A stretch of 35,797 nucleotides of DNA from the NCBI RefSeq assembly GCF_001890925.1, contig NZ_MLCB01000140.1:1-35797 (forward strand), in the 5' to 3' direction. Under the pieces are notes generated by a model, which saw nothing but the letters and a program-made list of their open reading frames with translations, made no database searches and was not told where the DNA came from. Below, one piece after another: positions 8,801 through 16,835 of this stretch; position 1 is the first letter of the stretch; the number at the start of each line of letters is the position of its first letter. Source of the stretch: Planktotalea frisia (GTDB lineage Bacteria > Pseudomonadota > Alphaproteobacteria > Rhodobacterales > Rhodobacteraceae). The position numbers and the translations under genes are program-made.

Positions 8801-10360
8801 GTGACGCTGATTTCACCGCCACCACACCACGATATCTACTCCATCGAAGACCTCGCGCAGCTGATCTACGATCTCAAGCAGATCAACCCGCGTTGTAAGG
8901 TGACGGTCAAGCTGGTGGCGTCCTCAGGCGTTGGCACGATTGCGGCTGGTGTTGCGAAAGCAAAGGCCGATGTGATCCTGATTTCAGGTCACAATGGCGG
9001 CACAGGTGCATCACCTGCAACGTCGATCAAATATGCAGGTCTGCCGTGGGAAATGGGTCTGACCGAAGCACACCAAGTGCTTGCGATGAACAACCTGCGT
9101 GAGCGTATCACGCTGCGTACAGACGGTGGTTTGCGCACAGGTCGTGATATCGTCATGGCGGCAATGTTGGGTGCGGAAGAGTACGGTATCGGCACTGCTG
9201 CGTTGATCGCTATGGGCTGCATCATGGTACGTCAGTGCCAGTCCAACACATGCCCTGTTGGTGTTTGTACGCAAGACGAAGCGCTGCGCGATAAGTTCAC
9301 GGGTAACGCGGACAAGGTGGTCAACCTCATCACCTTCTATGCGCAGGAAGTGCGTGAAGTGCTCGCCTCTATTGGTGCGCGTTCCATGGATGATGTGATT
9401 GGTCGTGCTGATCTGTTGCACCAGGTGAGCCGAGGCTCTGCGCATCTCGATGATCTTGATCTCAACCCGCTTTTGATCACTGTCGATGGCGCGGCGGACA
9501 TCAAATATGATCGTTCCCGTCCGCGCAACGCTGTGCCTGACACGCTGGATGCCGAGATCGTGCGCGACGCTGCGCGTTTCTTGGAGGACGGCGAAAAGAT
9601 GCAGTTGTCCTACGCGATCCAAAACACGCACCGCACCGTTGGCACGCGCGTGTCCAGCCATATCGTGAAGAACTTCGGCATGCGTAATTCGCTCCAGCCG
9701 GATCATTTGACGGTGCAGTTGAAAGGGTCTGCTGGGCAATCGCTTGGTGCCTTTGCCGCGCCCGGTCTTAAGTTGGAAGTTGCGGGCGATGCCAATGACT
9801 ATGTTGGCAAAGGTTTGTCAGGTGGCACAATCGTAGTGCGTCCGCCAAAGGCAAGTCCGCTGCGTGCGTGTATGAACACGATTATCGGCAACACTGTGCT
9901 TTATGGTGCCACGGATGGCTTCCTCTTTGCAGCGGGTCGAGCGGGCGAACGCTTTGCGGTTCGTAACTCTGGTGCGAGCGTAGTGATTGAGGGATGTGGC
10001 TCTAACGGGTGTGAATACATGACCGGTGGCGTTGCTGTTATCCTTGGTTCCATCGGCGCGAACTTCGGTGCAGGCATGACAGGTGGCATGGCCTATCTTT
10101 ATGATCCTGAGGGCGAAGCACATAACTTGATGAACCACGAAACGCTTGTCACTTGCGCCGTCACAACTGCGCATTGGGAGCGTCAGTTGAAAATACTGGT
10201 GGAGCGCCACTTGGCCGAAACAGGGTCTGTGCGTGCGGAGCAGATTTTGCAGCACTGGGATATGGAAGTGAAAAACTTCGTTCAGATCTGCCCGATCGAG
10301 ATGCTCAACAAATTGCCGCATCCTTTGGGGATAGAAGAAAAAGCTGTTCCTGCGGAGTAA
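5828..10360 (+). CDS. gltB: Glutamate synthase (NADPH) large subunit
   Basis: The 1510-residue alpha subunit converts 2-oxoglutarate plus glutamine into two glutamates. Residues 1-33 look like a propeptide, and Cys34 in HSSCGVG is the expected N-terminal nucleophile of the class II amidotransferase domain. The central domain and the FMN TIM barrel follow, with GEGGEDP and SGHNGGTGASP as barrel motifs. The 3Fe-4S cluster ligands lie in the region of Cys1137, Cys1142 and Cys1147 (CQSNTCPVGVC). The C-terminal GXGXG beta-helix domain has repeated glycine motifs such as GKGLSGGTIVV. Length matches bacterial GltB. AGGAG precedes the ATG, which overlaps the stop of the GFA gene. A strong terminator follows 17 bp after the stop. 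Confidence 0.98.
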   Translation: MTVYDANWVKNEEAKRAYMAENGLYDENEEHSSCGVGLVVSMDGSPSRKVVEAGIDALKAIWHRGAVDADGKTGDGAGIHVQIPVSFFYDQIERTGHTPRKDQLMAVGQVFLPRTDFGAQETCRTIVETEVLRMGYYIYGWRHVPVDITCLGEKANATRPEIEQILISNSKGVDEDTFERELYVIRRRIEKAAAAAGVGELYLASLSCRSVIYKGMMLAEQVAVFYPDLMDERFESSFAIYHQRYSTNTFPQWWLAQPFRMLAHNGEINTLKGNINWMKSHEIRMASSAFGDMAEDIKPIVPSGSSDSAALDSVFEVLVRAGRSAPMAKTMLVPESWSKQAMELPQSWRDMYSYCNSVMEPWDGPAALAMTDGRWVCAGLDRNGLRPMRYVVTGDGLLIAGSEAGMVPIDEATVVEKGALGPGQMLAVDMKKGQMFRDGEIKDKLAAALPFGEWVGKINELDSALASVTEKAIYSGGELRKRQIAAGYTIEELEQILAPMAEDGKETLASMGDDTPSAVLSKKYRPLSHFFRQNFSQVTNPPIDSLREFRVMSLKTRFGNLKNVLDESSAQTEILVLDSPFVGNAQWDELTRNFNADLVTIDCTFERGTNALQEGLARIRAEAEDAVRSGAGHIVLTDQAQGEDKVGMPMILATSAVHSHLTRKGLRTFCSLNVRAAECIDPHYFAVLIGCGATVVNAYLAEDSLADRIGRDLLDCTLTEAVARYREAIDQGLLKIMAKMGISVVSSYRGGLNFEAVGLSRAMCAEFFPGMTSRISGIGVSGIQFKAEEIHALGWQGGRDVLPIGGFYKARKSGETHAWEAQSMHMMQTACNTGSFQMWKQYSAKMQSNPPINLRDLLAIKPMGEAINVDEVESVTAIRKRFVTPGMSLGALSPEAHKTLNVAMNRIGARSDSGEGGEDPAHFVPEPNGDNPSAKIKQVASGRFGVTAEYLNQCEELEIKVAQGAKPGEGGQLPGMKVTDLIARLRHSTKGVTLISPPPHHDIYSIEDLAQLIYDLKQINPRCKVTVKLVASSGVGTIAAGVAKAKADVILISGHNGGTGASPATSIKYAGLPWEMGLTEAHQVLAMNNLRERITLRTDGGLRTGRDIVMAAMLGAEEYGIGTAALIAMGCIMVRQCQSNTCPVGVCTQDEALRDKFTGNADKVVNLITFYAQEVREVLASIGARSMDDVIGRADLLHQVSRGSAHLDDLDLNPLLITVDGAADIKYDRSRPRNAVPDTLDAEIVRDAARFLEDGEKMQLSYAIQNTHRTVGTRVSSHIVKNFGMRNSLQPDHLTVQLKGSAGQSLGAFAAPGLKLEVAGDANDYVGKGLSGGTIVVRPPKASPLRACMNTIIGNTVLYGATDGFLFAAGRAGERFAVRNSGASVVIEGCGSNGCEYMTGGVAVILGSIGANFGAGMTGGMAYLYDPEGEAHNLMNHETLVTCAVTTAHWERQLKILVERHLAETGSVRAEQILQHWDMEVKNFVQICPIEMLNKLPHPLGIEEKAVPAE

Positions 10361-10377
10361 GTGCAACTGAAACAGAT

Positions 10378-10408
10378 AAAACGCCCGAGGTTTCACTTCG
10401 GGCGTTTT
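10378..10408 (+). terminator. Intrinsic terminator after gltB
   Basis: AAAACGCCCGA (10378-10388) pairs perfectly with TCGGGCGTTTT (10398-10408) around a 9-nt loop. The 3' arm ends in four T. Because the stem begins with AAAA it could also act on the opposite strand, although no minus-strand gene ends here. Confidence 0.88.
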
Positions 10409-10439
10409 GCTATTGCGGTGAGGTCTATAGGGTGGCTGT

Positions 10440-11198
10440 ATGGCACGCGTAGCGAAGAAAAAGCCGGCTCCGAAAAAGAAGAGCACGTCTAAGAAGAAGC
10501 GTTCAGTCGCAGATCGGATCACGGCGTCGCGGCTGTTTGTGCGGCGTTGGTTCTGGCGTGTGACGCTTCTTATCTGTGCGGCGGTTCTGTTTTGGGTCTC
10601 TATCTACGTTTGGGTGAACCCGACCAAGACGCCTTACATGCGCTCTGAAGAATTGCGCATCGGTGGTGAAGTGGATGCGCAATGGGTGTCCTTTTTGGAA
10701 ATCGCCCCGGTTATGGTGCGTTCTGTCGTGGCGGCGGAGGATGCGAATTATTGTAATCACTGGGGCTTTGATATGACCGCGATCCGTGCAGCGGTTGATA
10801 GCGGTGGTGCGCGCGGCGCGTCTACGTTGAGCCAGCAAGTGGTGAAAAACGTGTTTCTTTGGCATGGGCGCAGTTACGTCCGCAAAGCCTTGGAGGCGGG
10901 TTTAACGCCATTGGTGGAATTGATCTGGACCAAGCAACGTATCTTGGAAGTCTATCTGAATATCGCTGAATTTGATGAGGGAGTGTTCGGTGTCGAGGCG
11001 GCAGCGCGGCATTACTTTGGGGTTGGACCTGAAAAGCTGAGTGCCACCCAAGCGGCGCGTTTGGCCGCGATTTTGCCCTCTCCGAAGAAGCGAAGCGCCT
11101 CTCGCCCAAGTAATTATGTCCGCAAACGCACGCGCCAAATCATTGACGGAGCAGCCACGATCCGCCGCGATGGGCGCGCTGCTTGTTTTGAGGATTGA
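10440..11198 (+). CDS. mtgA: Monofunctional peptidoglycan glycosyltransferase MtgA
   Basis: This 252-residue GT51 enzyme polymerises lipid II into glycan strands in the periplasm. A Lys/Arg-rich cytoplasmic tail (residues 1-40) is followed by one membrane segment at about 41-58. The catalytic motif is VAAEDANYCNHWGFD with Glu100, and RGASTLSQQVVKNVFLW (125-141) and a later EVYLNIAEF are the other family signatures. There is no transpeptidase domain, and the length is normal for MtgA. The gene is separated from gltB by the terminator, so it starts a new unit with the FzlA-like gene and queG downstream. Confidence 0.95.
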   Translation: MARVAKKKPAPKKKSTSKKKRSVADRITASRLFVRRWFWRVTLLICAAVLFWVSIYVWVNPTKTPYMRSEELRIGGEVDAQWVSFLEIAPVMVRSVVAAEDANYCNHWGFDMTAIRAAVDSGGARGASTLSQQVVKNVFLWHGRSYVRKALEAGLTPLVELIWTKQRILEVYLNIAEFDEGVFGVEAAARHYFGVGPEKLSATQAARLAAILPSPKKRSASRPSNYVRKRTRQIIDGAATIRRDGRAACFED

Positions 11199-11258
11199 AC
11201 TTAAACGTAATGCGGGGCATTCAGAGATGCACGTAATTTTGAGTTAGACCCAAGTTCT

Positions 11259-11924
11259 ATGGCCCGTCTGTATCACGTTCCGCTTTCCCCTTTTTGCCGC
11301 AAGGTCCGTTTGGTTCTGGCCGAAAAGAAAATTGACGTTGAACTGATTGAAGAACGCTATTGGGAAGCAGACCCTGATTTCATGCGTCGCAACCCTGCTG
11401 GCAAAGTTCCGATCCTCAAAATGAACGGTCGCACGATGCCCGACAGCATGGCGATTTGCGAATATCTTGAAGAGAAAAACCCGACGCCGCCCTTGATGCC
11501 AAGCAGCGCAGAAGGGCGTTACGAAGTGCGTCGTTTGGTGGCGTGGTTTGATGACAAGTTTCATCAGGAAGTGACGACCAAGCTGCTCTATGAGCGCGTG
11601 AACAAGAAGCTGATGAAGCAAGGTTATCCTGACAGCAAGAACGTCAAAGCGGGCGCGCGCGCGATCAAATACCACCTCGATTATATGGCGTGGCTTTTGG
11701 ATCACCGCCGCTGGCTCGCGGGTGATGCGATGTCGATTGCGGATTTCGCGGCGGCGGCGCATTTGTCTTCGTTGGACTATAGCTCTGATGTAGATTGGAC
11801 GCGCTCGGATACGGTGAAAGACTGGTACGCGAAGATTAAATCGCGCCCTGCGTTCCGTTCGATCCTGTCGGATCAGGTGCCGGGATTCCCGCCATCCGCG
11901 CACTACAACGATCTTGATTTCTGA
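11259..11924 (+). CDS. fzlA: GST-fold protein, probable FtsZ-binding FzlA
   Basis: The 221-residue protein has an N-terminal thioredoxin-like GST domain ([15 protein letters not shown], then NPAGKVPIL and [11 protein letters not shown]) and an all-helical C-terminal domain. It resembles the Caulobacter division protein FzlA, a GST-fold protein that binds curved FtsZ filaments. From memory, the C-terminal tail ending in HYxDLDF is a distinctive FzlA feature, and this protein ends HYNDLDF. A plain glutathione transferase is the alternative. I see no clear ribosome site before the ATG. The 3' end overlaps queG by 11 nt. Its position behind mtgA would suit a role in cell division. Confidence 0.75.
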   Translation: MARLYHVPLSPFCRKVRLVLAEKKIDVELIEERYWEADPDFMRRNPAGKVPILKMNGRTMPDSMAICEYLEEKNPTPPLMPSSAEGRYEVRRLVAWFDDKFHQEVTTKLLYERVNKKLMKQGYPDSKNVKAGARAIKYHLDYMAWLLDHRRWLAGDAMSIADFAAAAHLSSLDYSSDVDWTRSDTVKDWYAKIKSRPAFRSILSDQVPGFPPSAHYNDLDF

Positions 11925-12945
11925 TCTCAAATCCAGGCTCGTCGCTGAGGCGCATGAGATAGGGTTTGACGCTTGTCGCATTTGTCGTCCTTGGGACGTA
12001 CCGCAAGTGCCTGAGCGTTTGCAGACATTCGTTGACGCAGGCCGCCATGGTCAAATGGGCTGGATGGCAGAGCGCATGTCGTGGCGGGGGAATCCCAACG
12101 CGCTTTGGCCAGAGGCGCAGTCGGTGATTATGCTCGGCGAGAGTTACACGCCAGAACATGATCCTTTGGAGATTTTGCAGCACGCTGATCGTGGCGCGAT
12201 TTCTGTCTATGCGCAGAACAAGGACTACCACGATCTGGTGAAAAAGCGCCTCAAGCGATTGGCGCGTTGGTTGATTGCTGAAAGCGGTGGTGAGGTGAAG
12301 GTGTTTGTGGATACCGCACCTGTTCCTGAGAAACCTTTAGGTGCAGCGGCAGGGCTAGGCTGGCAGGGCAAGCATACCAATCTTGTGAGCCGTCAGATGG
12401 GCAATTGGTTCTTTTTAGGGTCTGTTTTTACAACTTTGGAGTTGCCTGTTGATGAGGCAGAGGTTGATCATTGCGGGTCATGTACGTCGTGCCTTGATAT
12501 TTGCCCGACTGCCGCGTTTCCGGCACCTTATCAGCTCGATGCGCGGCGGTGTATTTCGTATCTTACGATTGAGCATAAGGGGCCTGTGGACGAAGAGTTG
12601 CGCGCTTTAATGGGTAATCGCATTTACGGGTGTGATGATTGCTTGGCCATTTGTCCGTGGAACAAGTTTGCCGTTGAAGCACGCGAGCTGCGTTACGCCG
12701 CGCGCGATGAGTTGCGCGCGCCGCGACTTGCAGTCTTCGCGCGGCTCGATGATGCAGAGTTTCGCACGATGTTTTCAGGATCGCCGATCAAGCGGATCGG
12801 GCGAGATCGATTTGTGCGCAATGTGCTCTATGCGATTGGAAATTCGAGCGTGGCCGAATTGCGTTTTGTTGCACAAGAATTGGTGGATGACCCTGATGAG
12901 GCAGTTGCGGATGCAGCGCGTTGGGCGAGTGCGCGTTTGGCTTGA
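11914..12945 (+). CDS. queG: Epoxyqueuosine reductase QueG
   Basis: This 343-residue cobalamin and iron-sulfur enzyme reduces epoxyqueuosine to queuosine at the wobble position of tRNAs. The N-terminal cobalamin-binding domain contains [10 protein letters not shown] with the likely catalytic Asp133. The ferredoxin part starts at Cys187 with [12 protein letters not shown] and continues with [11 protein letters not shown], which gives two 4Fe-4S clusters. A short HEAT-like C-terminal region follows. The start is a TTG (11914) inside the end of the FzlA-like gene. No ATG or GTG suits the conserved N terminus and no clear ribosome site is present, so translation probably depends on coupling to the upstream gene. 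Confidence 0.93.
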   Translation: MISDLKSRLVAEAHEIGFDACRICRPWDVPQVPERLQTFVDAGRHGQMGWMAERMSWRGNPNALWPEAQSVIMLGESYTPEHDPLEILQHADRGAISVYAQNKDYHDLVKKRLKRLARWLIAESGGEVKVFVDTAPVPEKPLGAAAGLGWQGKHTNLVSRQMGNWFFLGSVFTTLELPVDEAEVDHCGSCTSCLDICPTAAFPAPYQLDARRCISYLTIEHKGPVDEELRALMGNRIYGCDDCLAICPWNKFAVEARELRYAARDELRAPRLAVFARLDDAEFRTMFSGSPIKRIGRDRFVRNVLYAIGNSSVAELRFVAQELVDDPDEAVADAARWASARLA

Positions 12946-12963
12946 GAGTACGGGACGCTCTGC

Positions 12964-12988
12964 GAGGGATATTTTTGAAGAGAGGAAG
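12964..12988 (+). repeat. Possible copy of a short Rhodobacterales intergenic repeat
   Basis: The A/T-rich core GATATTTTTGAAGAGAGG followed by AAG resembles a short sequence (roughly GnnTATTTTTGnnnAGAnGAAG) that I recall seeing many times between genes in Rhodobacteraceae genomes. It sits 19 bp after queG. Only one copy is visible here, so the assignment rests on memory. Confidence 0.35.
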
Positions 12989-13062
12989 GCGAAGTGCCGC
13001 GAATGGGCGGGACGTGTCGCGTTTTGCTGCTAGGTGGGTCGGTGAGGTAAGGGAGAGATGTC

Positions 13063-15063
13063 ATGGCGCTTTTGTTGGGTGTGGATACGGGCGGCACATA
13101 TACTGACGCCGTTTTGTTGCGTGATGAGCGCGATGTTGTGGCGAGCGCCAAATCGCTGACAACCAAGCATGATTTGTCTCTGGGGATTGGTCGCGCGATT
13201 GAGGCGGTATTGACAGAGAGCGGCGTTGATCCATCAGAGGTGGCAATGGCGTCCTTGTCAACGACCTTGGCGACGAACGCGTTGGTCGAAGGACAGGGCA
13301 GCCGCGTAGCGTTGATCTATGTGGGGTTCAAAGAACGTGATCTTGACACGCATGGTTTGCGTGATGCGTTGAAGGGTGATCCGGCTTTGATCCTTGCGGG
13401 GGGTCATAATCATGCGGGGGGTGAAGCGGCTGCTTTGGACATTGAAACTCTAAACCGCTTTTTAGAGACGCATTCTGATGTATCTGCGTTCGCGGTTGCT
13501 GCGCAATTTGCAACGCGCAATCCGGCGCATGAGTTGGCAGTTATGGCGTTGATTGGTGAGAAATTGAACGCACCTGTGAGTGCATCACACCAGTTGTCTG
13601 CAAAGCTGAATGGACCCAAGCGCGCGATGACGGCGTTGTTGAACGCGCGGTTGATCGGTATGATCGACGGCTTGATAGGTTCTGCGCAAAGCACGTTGAA
13701 GCGGCTCGGTATTGATGCGCCGTTGATGGTGGTTCGGGGCGATGGGGCCTTGATAGGGTCTGATATGGCGCGAGAACGCCCGATTGAAACGATCCTCAGT
13801 GGGCCTGCTGCCTCCATTGTTGGCGCGCGTTGGTTGACGGGTGCGGATCATGCGTTGGTCTCTGATATTGGGGGTACGACGACGGATATTGCAGTTTTGC
13901 GCGACGGACGCCCTGCGATTGATCCGATGGGTGCACAGGTGGGGCCATATAGAACTATGGTTGAAGCGGTGGCGATGCGCACCCATGGGCTTGGTGGCGA
14001 CAGTGAGGTGCATTTTATTAGCGAAGGGCTGCAAGGCGGTGTCACGCTTGGGCCGCGGCGAGTTGTGCCTGTGTCACTGATTGCGATGGATGCACCGGAT
14101 GTGGTGCATAAAGCATTAGATGCGCAGATGCGCAGCGCTGTGCCGAATGAACATGACGGGCGGTTCGTGCGCGCTGTGAAGGGGTTGCGCAGTGATGGGC
14201 TAGGTGCGCGCGAAATGGCGTTGCTAGAGCATATTGGCGAGCAGGTTTTGCCCATGGGGCAGGCCTTGAAGAACCGTATTGAAGCGCAAGCGTTGAAGCG
14301 CTTGGTCGAGCGTGGGTTGGTGCAGATCGCTGCATTGACGCCGAGCGATGCAAGCCATGCTTTGGGGCGTGTCGATGCGTGGGATGCAGAGGCAGCGAAG
14401 AAGGCGTTGGTTTTGATGGGGCGTCGCCGAACTGGGTCGGGGGATATGTTGGCACCAGAGCCAGAAGTTATGGCGCAAACTATTGTTGATCAACTGACCC
14501 ATCAGACTTCATTGGCTTTGTTAGAGACTGCTTTTGCGGAGGAAGCAGAGAGCTTTGGATTGCCCGCGGCGGACTTGGCGCGGCATGTTTTGACGCAAAG
14601 GGGGCTGTCTGGCCACCGTGGACTGATGCGGATCGATACGGGGCTGAACTTGCCTGTTGTCGGGCTTGGGGCCTCTGCGATGAGTTATTATCCTGCGGTG
14701 GGTGAACGGCTTGGTTGTGCGGCGATCTTGCCTGAGCATGGCGGGGTTGCAAATGCAATCGGGGCAGTTGTTGGACGCGTCACAATGCGTCGGCAAGGGA
14801 CTGTCACTGCGCCAAGTGAGGGCTGCTACCGCGTGCATTTTGAGACAGGGCCACAGGATTTCGCGGAAAGTGAGTTGGCGTTGCAAGCATTAGAAACCCA
14901 TCTCAGGAACCTCGCGAAAAGCGATGCGGAAAACTCGGGTGCGCAGGATATCCATGTCCACGCAACCCACGACGTGAAACTGGCGCAGGCCGAAGCGCGC
15001 GAAGTGTTTATCGAAGCGGTCATAACCGTAGAGGCATCAGGCCGTCCACGTATTGCAGCATAG
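13063..15063 (+). CDS. Hydantoinase/oxoprolinase-family protein (HyuA-like)
   Basis: This 666-residue protein starts with the ASKHA-type phosphate loop GVDTGGTYTD (residues 5-14), followed by the Hydant_A_N and hydantoinase A domains. A second glycine-rich nucleotide motif, VSDIGGTTTDIAVL, lies near residue 268, and SGPAASIVGA lies just before it. Family members are ATP-dependent ring-opening enzymes acting on hydantoins or 5-oxoproline, or are acetone/acetophenone carboxylase subunits. The reaction here cannot be assigned. GGGAGAG precedes the ATG at good spacing. No HyuB-like partner is adjacent, which is unusual because HyuA and HyuB normally occur together or fused. Confidence 0.85.
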   Translation: MALLLGVDTGGTYTDAVLLRDERDVVASAKSLTTKHDLSLGIGRAIEAVLTESGVDPSEVAMASLSTTLATNALVEGQGSRVALIYVGFKERDLDTHGLRDALKGDPALILAGGHNHAGGEAAALDIETLNRFLETHSDVSAFAVAAQFATRNPAHELAVMALIGEKLNAPVSASHQLSAKLNGPKRAMTALLNARLIGMIDGLIGSAQSTLKRLGIDAPLMVVRGDGALIGSDMARERPIETILSGPAASIVGARWLTGADHALVSDIGGTTTDIAVLRDGRPAIDPMGAQVGPYRTMVEAVAMRTHGLGGDSEVHFISEGLQGGVTLGPRRVVPVSLIAMDAPDVVHKALDAQMRSAVPNEHDGRFVRAVKGLRSDGLGAREMALLEHIGEQVLPMGQALKNRIEAQALKRLVERGLVQIAALTPSDASHALGRVDAWDAEAAKKALVLMGRRRTGSGDMLAPEPEVMAQTIVDQLTHQTSLALLETAFAEEAESFGLPAADLARHVLTQRGLSGHRGLMRIDTGLNLPVVGLGASAMSYYPAVGERLGCAAILPEHGGVANAIGAVVGRVTMRRQGTVTAPSEGCYRVHFETGPQDFAESELALQALETHLRNLAKSDAENSGAQDIHVHATHDVKLAQAEAREVFIEAVITVEASGRPRIAA

Positions 15064-15086
15064 TTCACAGCTTCGCGTGCGATTTG

Positions 15087-15105
15087 AAATCATCCTTTGA
15101 TTTTT
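15087..15105 (+). terminator. Weak stem-loop after the HyuA-like gene
   Basis: AAATCA and TGATTT can form a 6-bp stem around a 5-nt loop, followed directly by TT. The stem is A/T-rich, so this is at best a weak terminator between the HyuA-like gene and msrB. Confidence 0.3.
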
Positions 15106-15152
15106 GTGATGGCACCCCATTTAATGCTTCATAGACCAAGCAGGAGGATGCC

Positions 15153-15602
15153 ATGGCTGACTATCGCAAAGATATGGACGTGATCGCGACGCTCGATCCA
15201 GAGCAGTACCGCGTTACGCAAGAAAGCGGGACAGAGCGTCCTGGAACGGGCAAGTACCTCGATAATAAAGAGCCTGGGATTTACGTGGATATCGTTTCGG
15301 GTGAGCCTTTGTTCGCGTCTTCGGATAAATACGAGAGCGGATGCGGATGGCCTTCATTCACCAAGCCGTTGGTGCATGAATTTGTTGCTGAACTGAGCGA
15401 CACAACGCACGGTATGGTGCGCACGGAAGTGCGCTCTGCGCATGGGGATAGCCACCTTGGGCATGTGTTCAATGATGGGCCACCAGACCGTGGTGGCTTG
15501 CGCTATTGTATCAATTCCGCGTCGCTTCGGTTTGTCCACAAGGACGACATGGATGGCGAAGGCTACGGTAAATATTTGGATCAAGTGGAGGATATAGCAT
15601 GA
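15153..15602 (+). CDS. msrB: Peptide-methionine (R)-S-oxide reductase MsrB
   Basis: This 149-residue enzyme reduces the R-epimer of methionine sulfoxide in proteins. The catalytic Cys119 lies in [11 protein letters not shown], and Cys64 in SGCGWPSF is placed to act as the resolving cysteine. The CxxC pairs that bind zinc in many MsrB proteins are missing (PLFASSDKY where the first pair would be), so it belongs to the zinc-free form. A strong AGGAGG precedes the ATG. The stop overlaps msrA by 4 nt, so both repair enzymes are made together. There is no signal peptide, which indicates cytoplasmic action. Confidence 0.96.
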   Translation: MADYRKDMDVIATLDPEQYRVTQESGTERPGTGKYLDNKEPGIYVDIVSGEPLFASSDKYESGCGWPSFTKPLVHEFVAELSDTTHGMVRTEVRSAHGDSHLGHVFNDGPPDRGGLRYCINSASLRFVHKDDMDGEGYGKYLDQVEDIA

Positions 15603-16102
15603 CAGCGCGCGCAGTTTTAGCCGGAGGATGTTTTTGGGGAATGGAAGATCTGATCCGCAAAATGGATGGGGTGATTTCGACCCGCGTTGGCTACACAGGT
15701 GGCGACGTGCCGAATGCGACGTACCGCAATCACGGAACACATGCAGAAGGGATCGAAGTGATCTTTGACCCTGCGCGCATGACGTATCGACACTTGCTCG
15801 AGTTTTTCTTTCAAATCCACGACCCTACGACGGAAAACCGCCAGGGCAATGATCGTGGGCTCAGCTATCGCTCTGCGATCTACTACGTGGATGAAGAGCA
15901 AAAAGCGATTGCAGAAGATACGATTGCAGATGTGAATGCGTCTGGAATTTGGCCCGGTGTCGTTGTGACAGAGTTAGAACCAGTGGGCGATTTCTGGGAA
16001 GCGGAACCGGAGCATCAAAACTATCTAGAGCGTATTCCAAATGGCTATACATGCCACTTTGTGCGCCCAAACTGGACGCTGCCACGGCGCGCTGCTGAGT
16101 AA
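15599..16102 (+). CDS. msrA: Peptide-methionine (S)-S-oxide reductase MsrA
   Basis: This 167-residue enzyme reduces the S-epimer of methionine sulfoxide. The GGCFWGME motif carries the catalytic Cys11, and [25 protein letters not shown] and EHQNYLER complete the family signature. The resolving cysteines found near the C terminus of some MsrA proteins are not obvious, apart from a single Cys in YTCHFVRP. It is translationally coupled to msrB through an ATGA overlap. Confidence 0.96.
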   Translation: MTARAVLAGGCFWGMEDLIRKMDGVISTRVGYTGGDVPNATYRNHGTHAEGIEVIFDPARMTYRHLLEFFFQIHDPTTENRQGNDRGLSYRSAIYYVDEEQKAIAEDTIADVNASGIWPGVVVTELEPVGDFWEAEPEHQNYLERIPNGYTCHFVRPNWTLPRRAAE

Positions 16103-16121
16103 AGCATCTTTGGACAAGTAA

Positions 16122-16164
16122 CGCGCGTTCCCCTAGCCTGACGGTGGGCAATGGGGAGCGCGCG
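16122..16164 (+). promoter_or_regulatory. 12-bp inverted repeat covering the ribosome site of the LysE-type gene
   Basis: CGCGCGTTCCCC (16122-16133) can pair with GGGGAGCGCGCG (16153-16164) over 12 positions, one of them a G-U wobble. The GGGGAG in the 3' arm is the likely Shine-Dalgarno site, ending 8 nt before the ATG at 16167. No T-run follows, so it is not a terminator. If transcribed whole, the hairpin would hide the ribosome site. A promoter-like TTGGAC (16110-16115), 18-bp spacer and TAGCCT (16134-16139) overlap it, so it could instead be a DNA operator. Confidence 0.55.
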
Positions 16165-16166
16165 AC

Positions 16167-16793
16167 ATGGCTTTTGAAACGTATCTGATTTACCTCGCCG
16201 CAGTCGCTGTGTTCTTTGCGACGCCGCCTGATACGAGCCAACTTCTCATCATTTCGAATTCTGTGCGCTACGGACTTCGCAAAAGCGCCTATACGATTGC
16301 AGGTGATCTAAGCGCGAATTGCTTGCAAATGACGGGCGCTGCGTTCGGGCTTGCTGCAATCATTGCGACCTCCGCGACGGCGTTTAGTGTGATCAAGTGG
16401 CTGGGTGTTGCGTATCTGATCTACATTGGCATCCAGTTATTCCGCTCTCGTGATGATGTGAATGACGTGGATGCGAACCAATCGGGGCAAGCGTTCAGGC
16501 TCTATCGGCAGGGATTTGTTACCTCGATGGCGAACCCTTTCGCGGTTGTTTTCTTTGGCGCACTTTTCCCGCAATTTATTGATCCTGCACTTGCGATCTT
16601 GCCGCAATTACTGATCCTTGGTGTGACCTATCTGATTGTGGACGGCGCTATTCTTTTGCTCTGGGGTTGGCTTGGTGTGCGTGCTGCGTCTGCTTTGAAA
16701 CGGCACTCGTTCGGGTTGATCAACAAGATTTGTGGCGCGCTGATGATCGCGGCTGCGGCGCTTCTGGGGAGTAAGGATTTCCAAACACGTTAG
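16167..16793 (+). CDS. LysE/RhtB-family export protein
   Basis: This 208-residue inner-membrane protein has about six hydrophobic segments and the LysE-family layout: the N-terminal helix, SVRYGLRKSAYTIAGDL, KWLGVAYLIYIGIQLF and SMANPFAVVFFGALFPQF. The family exports amino acids, homoserine lactones or related metabolites. The usual PGPN signature after the first helix is replaced here by PPDTSQ, so the substrate may differ from well-studied members. GGGGAG precedes the ATG inside an inverted repeat. It lies 64 bp behind msrA, but a promoter-like element in that gap suggests it can be expressed separately. Confidence 0.86.
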   Translation: MAFETYLIYLAAVAVFFATPPDTSQLLIISNSVRYGLRKSAYTIAGDLSANCLQMTGAAFGLAAIIATSATAFSVIKWLGVAYLIYIGIQLFRSRDDVNDVDANQSGQAFRLYRQGFVTSMANPFAVVFFGALFPQFIDPALAILPQLLILGVTYLIVDGAILLLWGWLGVRAASALKRHSFGLINKICGALMIAAAALLGSKDFQTR

Positions 16794-16835
16794 GTTGCTC
16801 TTTCCTTGTGCGCTCTCGCGGTATAGCCATTCTAT

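Noticed and set aside
11199-11258. Hairpin around the two ACGTAAT copies between mtgA and the FzlA-like gene
   Set aside because: The copies are direct, not inverted, and the only possible stems are 4 bp long.
15064-15152. Riboswitch or strong terminator before msrB
   Set aside because: Only a weak A/T-rich 6-bp stem is visible. No known riboswitch core can be recognised.
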